Below, piece by piece: positions 1-7,329 of a stretch of 15,164 nt of DNA. The DNA lies in the NCBI GenBank assembly GCA_003550305.1, contig QKYT01001163.1:3775-18938 (forward strand). Reading direction: 5' to 3'. Made by a program: the position numbers and the translations under genes. The notes beneath the pieces are model-generated. The model saw nothing but the letters and a program-made list of their open reading frames with translations. It made no database searches and was not told the DNA's origin. Each line of letters opens with the position of its first letter. Position 1 is the first letter of the stretch. Source of the DNA: Glomus cerebriforme. Its lineage: Eukaryota > Glomeromycota > Glomeromycetes > Glomerales > Glomeraceae.

Positions 1-871
1 TATACTGAAAACTAAATTTAATAGAAGATAGTTGTGATTGTGATTGAATTGTATTTGCAATAACATTTTCAAATTCAACAGATTGTTTATTACAAACTGT
101 TAAATCAAGATGTTTAATAGATGATGGAAAAGAAGATATAAGTGTTCGAAGTAATTTGTTATAATATTCTTCTAGTGATGGATGGTAATTGAAATCATTT
201 AAATTAAAAAAACGAAAAGTAAATTTTTGAATATTTGATAAGAATGTTGGATTACTTAAAAGTAATTCATAGATAGAATTAATAAGATTCTTTTGATATT
301 CAGGATTAAAATTTATATTCAAATGATTTAAGGTAACATCATTTTTTATAAAAAGGTTGAATAAAACCATAGAAATGTCATGAATTCTTTTATTAGCTAT
401 ATTAGCTTTAATTAATTCTGATTCATCATTTGATTCATCTTGTAGATATTTTAACAAAGTTGAAGATTGATGAGATTGATGAGTAGAACTTGTAGGAATG
501 GTTGTAGAGTAGAGCCAATTTATGACATGTAATTGTACTCTTAAAAAATTTAAAGTTTTTAATAAACTAGGATAATGAAATAAAGGTTTGTACAAATTTA
601 AATCAAATTTATGAAAATTAATTTGATTAATAATCTTGATTTTGTCATTATCGTTTAAAAATAACAAATATATGTCAATAAAATGATAAGATAAATTTTC
701 TCGATATTTAACAGAAAAAGGGTCTTCCCAAAGTAAAGGAATTGCAATTTGACAAAAAATCCTATTTACTAAAATACAAGAATGTAGAGAGTTTATGTCA
801 TTGTGGAAATTTTGTATAATATTTGATGTTACTTCTGGTACATCACAAGAAAATATTTTTGAACAGGCCAT
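1..871 (-). CDS. F-box-like / LRR-like protein, 3' end outside the window
   Basis: An uninterrupted minus-strand frame of 290 codons starts at the ATG at 869-871 and runs off the left edge without a stop, so the C-terminus is missing. The N-terminus (MACSKIFSCDVPEVTSNII, then LHSCILVNRIFCQIAIPLLW) has the layout of an F-box: a short hydrophobic helix, a spacer, then a 'C.LVNR.....IPLLWEDPF' segment as in Glomeromycete F-box-like proteins. The rest is Leu/Asn/Phe-rich with 'L..LNI', 'F.FRFFNLNDF' and 'IKHLDLTVCN' segments resembling degenerate leucine-rich repeats. In the family the F-box binds Skp1 of an SCF ubiquitin ligase and the LRR part binds substrate; that role is inferred here. The start is supported by an upstream TATAAATAG on the same strand and by a pyrimidine-rich leader directly before the ATG. 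No intron is needed in the visible part. It lies downstream of gene A on the same strand. Confidence 0.8.
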   Translation of the reverse strand, partial: MACSKIFSCDVPEVTSNIIQNFHNDINSLHSCILVNRIFCQIAIPLLWEDPFSVKYRENLSYHFIDIYLLFLNDNDKIKIINQINFHKFDLNLYKPLFHYPSLLKTLNFLRVQLHVINWLYSTTIPTSSTHQSHQSSTLLKYLQDESNDESELIKANIANKRIHDISMVLFNLFIKNDVTLNHLNINFNPEYQKNLINSIYELLLSNPTFLSNIQKFTFRFFNLNDFNYHPSLEEYYNKLLRTLISSFPSSIKHLDLTVCNKQSVEFENVIANTIQSQSQLSSIKFSFQY

Positions 872-900
872 GATGTTAAAAAAAAAAGAAAAAAAAGGGA

Positions 901-932
901 GAAAAAAGGTGTTGACGATCAACTCTTTTTTC
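901..932. repeat. Inverted repeat in the F-box gene leader
   Basis: An imperfect hairpin with inner stem GTTGA (911-915) and TCAAC (919-923) around a CGA loop, extended by an A-run (902-907) against a T-run (926-931). It lies between the TATA-like box and the ATG of the minus-strand F-box gene, so it would be in the transcribed leader if transcription starts near 910-930. It could be an mRNA structure or chance pairing of A- and T-runs; the inner five base pairs are the more specific part. Confidence 0.4.
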
Positions 933-936
933 TTTA

Positions 937-945
937 CTATTTATA
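937..945 (-). promoter_or_regulatory. TATA-like box of the F-box gene
   Basis: Read on the minus strand this is TATAAATAG, 65 bp before the ATG at 871. The same core, ATAAATAG, precedes gene A, psi-1 and gene B at similar distances, which supports a core promoter element rather than random AT-rich sequence. Confidence 0.5.
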
Positions 946-1783
946 CTAGTTTCGGCGGGTTTCGGTTGATTGTATAAATTGATTACATGACATTTTATAT
1001 TACTTTCTTCTTTTCCTGTACAAGTAAAACTATAATATAATTTCTATGCAGATTGAAAATATCTTATTTATGCCGAAAATTTTATTAGGATTTTCCATTA
1101 ATAGAATTGTTATAATCATTTGAAAAATCGGCACCATATCATATTAAAATATACGTCGATAAAGTGAAATCATTTACTACTTCTTACTACTAACTACTAA
1201 AATTGCTGCTCTAAATCCATGTAATTTTATCATGATTTTTTTGGAGAAATTTGTTTTTATGCAAGAAGTAGATGTGGGAAATATCCGATATATTTTATTC
1301 TTCAAATTAATTTTTCCAAATTAATTTATGTAGGTTCTTATTTTTTAATATGGATCCGAATTTGGTAACATTGAAATTTTTTCTGTCGCCGAATAATAAA
1401 AAAACTTGTGAAATTCACATGAATAATTTTTTTTTAATATAAATAACATTAAAATCAAGTTAGTACAACTTACAAATAAATTGGTTTATAACACCCGATT
1501 TAAGGTTATGTAAGCCTTGAAATTTTATTTGATATAAATTGAGATCCATAATTTTTATTGATTCATACTTTATAAGGTTTGTGAAATTTATAATTGAAAA
1601 AGATAATCACAGATAATAATTAAACTATTCAAACTAACATTTTTTAAGAAACTTTATCACTGGTACAATATTTTAATTGAAGTATAATATATAAAGTTGG
1701 ATTTATTATCATTAACTTCTCTATTTGCAAATTATTTTATCCTTTTATATAAATGAATTAATTAAATATAAAATAAATCATTT
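946..1783. other. Intergenic region between gene A and the F-box gene
   Basis: AT-rich DNA with no convincing reading frame on either strand. It holds the 3' flank of gene A on the right and the upstream region of the F-box gene on the left. A short TACT/ACTA-type simple repeat occurs around 1170-1200. No RNA gene or transposon end was recognised. Confidence 0.5.
1702..1707 (-). terminator. Poly(A) signal candidate for gene A
   Basis: AATAAA on the minus strand, 77 bp past the gene A stop codon. The 3' flanks of genes A and C also share an ATATAAAAGGAT..AATAATT block, so the flank is homologous between paralogs. AATAAA is expected often by chance in such AT-rich DNA. Confidence 0.35.
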
Positions 1784-4245
1784 TTAAATGATTTTACATG
1801 AATGTTTTCTAAATTTTTTAAGACTTTTTAATTGATTTTGAGCATTCTGAAATCCTTGTTTAGCAGATTGTGTGTACCAATAAATTGCTTGATTTATATC
1901 TTTTTCAATTCCAATTCCATCTTTATACATATTTGCAAGATTATATTGAGCTACTTTATGCCCTAAATTTGCAGCTTTTTGATATAATTCAACTGACTTT
2001 TGCTTATCAATATTAATTCCAATTCCATTACTATAACAATATCCCAACATCATTATACTATCTAAATAATTTGCTTCAGCTGACTTTTTAAATAATTCAT
2101 AAGCTTTTTGATTATCTATATTAACAACATTTCCATTTAGATATAAAAGACCAAGATCATACATAGCTATTGAATGTCCGTTATTTGTAGCTTTTTCATA
2201 CCAATAAACAGCCATTTTTATATCTTTTTTAATACCTCTACCATTTCTATAACACCAGCCTACTAGAAATTGTCCATCTGCGTAATGTTTATTAGCTACC
2301 TTTTCATAATATTCAAAAGCCAATTTTTCATTCTTTGTAATTCCAATCCCATAATGATAACAACCACCAACAAAACATTGTGCTAATATATGGTCTTGTC
2401 CTGATGCATTAATAAATAAAGTAAAAGCTTTCTCATCATTTTCAATTGTTCCAATTCCATAATAATTAAAATATCCAAGTAAAAAAATGGAATCTGAGCT
2501 ATTTTGATTATTTAATAACCTTTCATAAATTTCTTGTAAATTTATATTATGATTATTAAAATAATCAATAACATGCTGTCTTACGACATTCCATTCTATT
2601 CCTTTATTACACTCCTTGAAAACAAGGTCAACTATTTCAATAACCATTATACTAAAATTCTTTTCGGATGAAATATTTTCATTAATTTGTCTATCTGTTG
2701 ATACCAAATTACTATTATTACCATTAAGGTCTATTTCATTTGTATTCATATTATGAAAATTTTGAATCATTTGAGATAATTCCCCATGTAATGAACTTTT
2801 TATACTATTTGAAGCTAGACTTCCATTTTGGATATGATCAGTTATATCATTTTGTTGATAAATTGTTACACTATTTGATTGTGAAACGATCATTCTTAAT
2901 CTTTTAACAACATCATGCATAGATGGTCGATTATTTGGTTCACCATTCCAACATTCTAAGAATTAAAAACATTTTATTTAATAAAATAAACCTTTAATAA
3001 ATTATAAATTAAACAAACAATATATTGAAATAATATTTACCAGTATAAAGTTTGACATAATCATCAGGAGTACCAGGAATAATTTTTTCTCTTCGACCTT
3101 GCGAAATTTCATAGATTAAACCAATATTATTTCCCTCTTCATAAAATGGTGGGGTCCCACTTGATATTTCCCATAGCAATACACCAATACTATATACGTC
3201 GCTCTTCGCATCTAATTTTGTTGAATTCTTACTGCTTATTAATCTTTTTGGATCAATATAAGGAACCATACCAAGTAATTTTGATTGGGATTTAGACGCT
3301 TCTTCAATTCTTTTTGATAAACCAAAGTCCGCTAACTTGATGGAACCCTGATGAACCAACACGTTATAGGAATGCTATAATAAAAAATAAACTATTAATA
3401 AATTTTATAAATTGATTTTATTATTTAATAATAAAATTACCAAGTCGCGGTGTAAAATTTCTTCATCGTGCAAACATGATACTGCACAAGCCAACTGGTA
3501 TGCCAAATCGTATTTATTATCCCAAGTGAGTTTATTGAAATTTTTCTTCAAATAATTACGAAGAGTACCGCCGTCTGCATATTCCATCACTAACAAATAA
3601 TTTTTTGTTTGATCAATTTTATTTTCTAATAAAATAAAAAAATAACCATGTGTTAGTCATTTTATAAAAAGTTTAACCTAAAATTGATCGTTATTTAAAC
3701 ATTTAATCAATACCTGACTCAAATTTTGTAATTCCATAAAAGCGAATAATATTACCGTGAAAATCTACATCTCGTTGAAGCATAAGCTAAATTATGAATG
3801 TATAATAATTTAAAATCAATAAAATATATGAAAAAATATCTTAAAATCCCTATGTAAAGGAAATCCAAAAAATGTCTGGAATGGGTTCAAAATGTCCAAA
3901 AAAATGTTCTAAATTTGAATCCATTTAATGCAGTAGGACATTTTCTGCCTTTTTTTTCATAGGGTAATATGAAATTATATGTATTTAACATAAAATTACC
4001 TCTTGGACGATTTCTTTTATAGTGACGTTGTTAAGATTAAAAAAAGATTTTAAAGCTAAATGATGTTCAAAATTTTTCCAATTTGCACGGAATACTTTTC
4101 CAAATGCTCCAGAACCAATTTCTTGAACATTGCTAAAATATTCAAATTCGTAATATTTAATATGTTTTTTATCGATAGCTTCTTCAATCCAATTAATCCA
4201 TTCATCCGCATTTTCAGTATTTTGCATTTTATTATTATTAGACAT
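1784..4245 (-). CDS. Gene A: protein kinase with Sel1 repeats, intact, five exons
   Basis: Exons on the minus strand are 4245-4000, 3786-3714, 3625-3441, 3374-3041 and 2955-1784. All introns are GT-AG, phases 0,1,0,1. They join to 2010 nt, 669 residues plus TAA. The kinase domain covers about residues 36-300: glycine loop GSGAFGKV (44-51), ATP-binding Lys66 in ALKSF, Glu82 as candidate alpha-C glutamate, HRDL 165-168, Asn172, DFG 184-186, and WNGEPNNRPSM near 282-292. This is a tyrosine-kinase-like type and all canonical catalytic residues are present. Residues 334-347 hold a short motif shared with the paralogs. A helical segment precedes about six Sel1 repeats (436-656, 'A...LG..Y..G.G...D...A...Y..AA..G'). 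Sel1 repeats form a solenoid that binds proteins. The tail is basic and ends CKII (666-669), a possible CaaX box. The start matches the MSNNN start of gene B and psi-2. Substrate is unknown. Confidence 0.88.
3848..3964. mobile_element. Foldback MITE-like element in intron 1 of gene A
   Basis: Intron 1 of gene A is 213 bp, against 105 and 106 bp in genes B and C. The excess is close to a 117-bp segment that begins CCCTATG and ends CATAGGG. Its reverse complement aligns with itself along most of its length with small gaps (for example AAAATGTCC near both ends and AATGG.TTCAAA inward), so it can fold as one long imperfect hairpin. It has no coding capacity. I could not fix a target-site duplication. 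Best described as a non-autonomous foldback element, still spliced out with the intron. Confidence 0.6.
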
Positions 4246-4285
4246 GTAGTCAATAAAATTGTTGACGCCAAGACAAAATCAAAAC

Positions 4286-4294
4286 CTATTTATG
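4286..4294 (-). promoter_or_regulatory. TATA-like box of gene A
   Basis: CATAAATAG on the minus strand, 40 bp before the ATG at 4245. The surrounding ATCCATAAATAG and the later TCTTGGC stretch match the gene B promoter at 7263-7293, so the promoters are homologous as well as the coding parts. Confidence 0.55.
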
Positions 4295-4580
4295 GATTAT
4301 TTGTACTTTTTTTTCATGTAACCTAATAAATGAAAGTAAGTTATGAGTAACGTAAGGTGCCCGTGAAACTGTATCAAACGGTATCCCGGGTTTGGTTATT
4401 AACTTGTACATCCCCTTTTCTTAAATATGATTGGCTCAAAAATTGAAGTAATGTGGCACAGCAGCCACAAATTTTTTTATGATCTTATAATAAATATATA
4501 ATTCGTACTTACTGAACTCTCAAGTCAAAGTGTTCAATTTTCATTATACTACATAAGTCCAACTGTTGTATTGAAAATTA
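4295..4580. other. Upstream region of gene A
   Basis: No gene seen. A CCAAT pentamer on the minus strand (4430-4434) lies about 185 bp before the gene A start and could be a CCAAT-box. A perfect six-base inverted repeat, TGTGGC (4452-4457) with GCCACA (4464-4469), lies further upstream. Around 4358-4400 the base composition is less AT-rich than its surroundings, with CCCGGG at 4385-4390; no function was recognised. Confidence 0.4.
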
Positions 4581-4864
4581 GCTTCGAAGAATATCAACAT
4601 CAGCATATTCCATTAATATTACAGACATAATCTAGATAGTAATTTTTTTAAAAAATATTATTGACATATATTTCAATAAAATTATCTCACGAACGATTTC
4701 TTTTACAGTGATGTTGCTTAGATCAAAAAAAAAGATCTCAACGCTAAATTATTTTTCAAATGCTCCAAGACCAATTTTTTGAATATATTTTTTATATATA
4801 GTTTATTAATCCCTTCATTTACGTTTTCGATATTTTCATTTCGTTATTAATAGCTGATAGACAT
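4581..4864 (-). pseudogene. psi-1: eroded kinase-Sel1 copy
   Basis: The exon-1 remnant runs from the relic ATG (4862-4864) to 4686. It still aligns with 'NENIENVNEGIN', 'LGAFE', 'NLALRSFF' and 'ITVKEIVRE' of the family but in shifting frames: stops follow soon after the start and about 33 bp spanning the end of the glycine loop are deleted. The exon-1 donor that reads GAG|GT in the paralogs reads GAG|AT. Exon 2 is missing. An exon-3 remnant, MEYADVDILRS, sits at about 4581-4632. Linker and Sel1 parts are absent. It has its own TATA-like box and the promoter phrase TTATTCCATCCA, so it once was a full gene copy facing left like gene A. No functional product is expected. Confidence 0.75.
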
Positions 4865-4917
4865 AAATTGGATGGAATAATCAATAAAATTGGTTGAGTA
4901 AAAGCCGAAAAAGAAAA

Positions 4918-4926
4918 CTATTTATG
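4918..4926 (-). promoter_or_regulatory. Relic TATA-like box of psi-1
   Basis: CATAAATAG on the minus strand, 53 bp before the psi-1 relic ATG, followed by a pyrimidine tract and CCAATTTTATTGATTATTCC, closely like the leader of gene B. The promoter is better preserved than the coding sequence. Confidence 0.5.
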
Positions 4927-5528
4927 AATTGATTGTACAAAAAAAAAAAGTTGTTGATTGTCTATTTATTTATTGACACATTTTATTACCAAAAAGTAGT
5001 GAATTCTATTTAGGTCCCATGATTAAAAAGTATGTTAAGTCTCATGGCTACAAAAATTCCATAAAATAATACAAAAAAAAAATAATCGCCGCTCGGCGAA
5101 ATTATAATTAACTAGAGTTTTATAAAAAATAAGTTGCACAATATAAATAAATGAATTTTTCGGATTATGTGATTTATAGGTGATTTGTATTTACTGAATA
5201 ACTGAATATTAAAATAATTGTTTGTATCAAACACTTAAACACATCAAAATTTAATATAAGCAAATAAAGAAATCTAATAAACCATTAGGTTTCAAATTTT
5301 CTTCAGAACCAATTGATAATCAAAAATCTGGTCTAATTTAACGACAATTGTTTTCGATAAGTTTTGTTAAACATCAAATGACGCAGTTACAAAAGGCTAA
5401 TTTGTGACGTTTTAACGAATTATTGGCCATTCAAATTTTATTTAGACTAATACACGACTGATCGACAATTAATATATAATTTTTTTCTACTTTTACCGTC
5501 ACCAATTTTATTTTTTACTTTATTCAAT
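4927..5528. other. Divergent spacer between psi-1 and psi-2
   Basis: No gene seen. This is the turning point of the cluster: kinase copies to the left face left and the main copies to the right face right. It contains a perfect GC-rich inverted repeat, TCGCCG (5086-5091) CT CGGCGA (5094-5099), in otherwise AT-rich DNA. There is a TGACGT site at 5405-5410 and an inverted CCAAT around 5422-5426, about 110-125 bp before the psi-2 start. The leader CTTTTACCGTCACCAATTTT just before psi-2 is homologous to the gene B leader. Confidence 0.45.
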
Positions 5529-6254
5529 ATGTCTAATAATAATGAAGTGCAAAATATCGGAAATGCAGATGAATGGGTTAATTGGATTGAAGAAGCTATT
5601 AATAAAAAACATATTAAATATTACGAATATGAACATTTTAGTAATATTCAAGAAATTGGTTCTGAGGATTTGGAAAAGTATTCCGTGCAAATTGGAAAAA
5701 TTTTGAAAATCATTTAGTGTTGAACCCTTTTTTTTAATCTTAATATTACTCACTGTAAAAGAAATCGTTCGTGAGGTAATATTATTATATATATTATAAA
5801 AATATTTATTATCGTATTTCACACTAACTTTTATATTTTTTAATTATTGTACGTTCATAATTTAGGTTATAATTCAGAAAGATGTAGATTATCATTCGAT
5901 TTTATGGAATTACAAAATTTGAGTCAGGTATTGATAAATATTTAATAACAATACTTTGTTGCGGTCGAAATTAATTACGGCATATGGAGCTTATACCATA
6001 ATGCCGTAATGCCGTAAATGTCAATTCCGAAAATGTGCGAAAAAAATTAAAATGCCAATTGAAATCAAACTCGGCATTATGAATTTATAATTAAGCCATT
6101 GTGGAATATTGTTATTTACATTTATAAGAAAGAACATATTTATATTTCAGCATTCCGACCGCAAGAATTCTTTGTATTATTATTAATATTATTTCTTTTT
6201 TATAAAACTGATAAATGATTATTTTTTTCTTTATTAGAAAATAAAATCGACCAT
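5529..6254 (+). pseudogene. psi-2: broken kinase-Sel1 copy with a transposon in intron 2
   Basis: Exon 1 (5529-5775) starts MSNNNEVQNIGNADEWVNW and stays close to genes A and C up to the glycine loop. A one-base deletion in the GSG codons then shifts the frame, and the frame ends at a TAG about 62 codons in. Two further one-base insertions, one in the T-run after the Lys66 position and one in the NNVT codons, make exon 1 247 nt instead of 246. The ATP-binding lysine codon AAA has become AAC (Asn). Exon 2 (5866-5927) is 62 nt instead of 73, about 11 nt lost. Splice signals are still recognisable. Intron 2 carries an inserted element. Exon 3 begins at 6238 (ENKID) and homology stops within about 20 bp. 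No Sel1 part is present. It is a non-functional fossil, younger than psi-1. Confidence 0.82.
5959..6164. mobile_element. MITE-like element in intron 2 of psi-2
   Basis: Ends are TTGCGGTCG (5959-5967) and its exact reverse complement CGACCGCAA (6156-6164), about 206 bp apart. Psi-2 intron 2 is 310 bp, while the paralogs have 88-97 bp, so the insert explains the excess. Inside is a perfect ten-base inverted repeat, ATTACGGCAT (5974-5983) with ATGCCGTAAT (6001-6010), followed by a second GCCGTAA. Flanks ATACTTTG (left, 5951-5958) and ATTCTTTG (right, 6167-6174) could be an eroded 8-bp target duplication, with a two-base offset on the right. No coding capacity; the superfamily is undetermined. 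Confidence 0.65.
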
Positions 6255-7266
6255 TTTGTTGCAGAAACCTTCTTTATACTATTATAAAAAATTCTCAAAT
6301 AAATTGATACTTAATAAAAAAAAGGGTACTTACAGTTCATTTTTCCTTCCAAAAGACAATATAAAGTTGTAATTACTTTCAAAAATTTATGTCAGAAATC
6401 TTCAATAACGTAGATTCTGAAAATAAGTACATCTTAGAATTACATAGGAAAATTATTTATGCTGTTTATACGTCGTATACGCACTAAATCTTAATAACAC
6501 AGATAATTTCGACCGATTTTTCTATAACATACAAAAGCAAAGTTCGAAAAGATGGAATTTTGTCAACTTATCGGATGGATTAAAATGTCAAATGAAACGA
6601 TGAATTTTTCTTCATCGTGTGGGCATGATAAGCCAGCCCAAATTTTGCCTCGTTAACAATTTCTTTAAGTCTTGTTAAGTATTGTGATGATAATATCTAA
6701 ATAGAATGTTCGTTTATCCAAATTTGCTAAAAAAAATATTATATTCAATAATCGATAAATAATAATTAAGTTACTGCGTTTGATCAACAATTTATTTAGG
6801 TTACACTAGCGTAACCCGTGCTTAAATCAATATAGTAAAAAATGTACATAGAAAATATCCAGAAAAAAAAATCAATAGGTTAATTAACAATCACGCCACC
6901 CATCAGATCGCCATTTCATTTAACCTGAACCTATTCATCACTCATTACACAATTCATTATTGTTATTAAAAAAAAACTATTAACTTTGTCAGTATTTTTG
7001 TTAAGAAGTATCACCAAAGAAAAGATGTCCGCAGCTTACAATCTAACCAAAAAAAATAATAAACCACATTAGCAATCAAATATTCATTAAAGACTATTTA
7101 TAATATAATATATATACAGTATATTCTTAATTCTTAATTCTTAACTAAACTTAAATAAGCTAAGAGCGAGAAGGTAACACAATTCAAAATTATTTATACA
7201 GGGTAATCTAAACCTCTACAGATCGGCATGAATTTTTTTAGTCGATAGATAATCATCAAATCTATC
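6255..7266. other. Spacer between psi-2 and gene B
   Basis: No intact gene. Apart from the kinase scrap at 6600-6682 I see only AT-rich sequence. A short inverted repeat, GGTTAC then GTAACC with a six-base spacer, lies around 6799-6816 and is followed by CCGTG, possibly an end of an unrecognised repeat. A somewhat more GC-rich patch at about 6891-6935 (CACGCCACCCATCAGATCGC) has no recognisable identity. An odd palindrome TATACGTCGTATA lies near 6467-6479. Confidence 0.4.
6600..6682 (-). pseudogene. Fragment of another kinase, opposite strand
   Basis: On the minus strand one frame reads LKEIVNEAK, like the end of exon 1 (KEIVQE) of the family, and after a frame change reads WAGLSCPHDEEKF, like the segment before the HRD motif (ACAVSCLHDEEILH in gene A). 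The part between is missing, as is everything after. The match is short, so this is a weak call. The mixture of features suggests it derives from a different kinase subfamily than its neighbours. Confidence 0.4.
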
Positions 7267-7275
7267 CATAAATAG
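7267..7275 (+). promoter_or_regulatory. TATA-like box of gene B
   Basis: CATAAATAG, 54 bp before the ATG at 7330, followed by a T-run, TCTTGGC, CCAATTTATTG and CCATCCACT directly before the ATG. This block is shared in order with gene A and psi-1; the final CCATCCACTATG is shared exactly with gene C. Confidence 0.55.
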
Positions 7276-7329
7276 ACTTTTTTTTTCTTGGCTTTACCGT
7301 TAGCCAATTTATTGTTTATTCCATCCACT

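Noticed and set aside
795..977. 60-codon plus-strand frame over the F-box gene start
   Set aside because: It overlaps the much longer minus-strand frame and its translation is low-complexity lysine-rich sequence from the leader.
4060..4326. Phe/Ile-rich frames opposite exon 1 of the kinase copies (also at 5520-5822, 7309-7512, 12498-12731)
   Set aside because: They are antisense shadows of exon 1; their mutual similarity comes from the conserved kinase exon on the other strand.
7288..7329. Upstream in-frame ATG giving gene B a 14-residue N-terminal extension
   Set aside because: The extension lies in the conserved promoter/leader block and is absent from the paralogs; the MSNNN start is shared. 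The same holds for the frame starting at 12486 in gene C.
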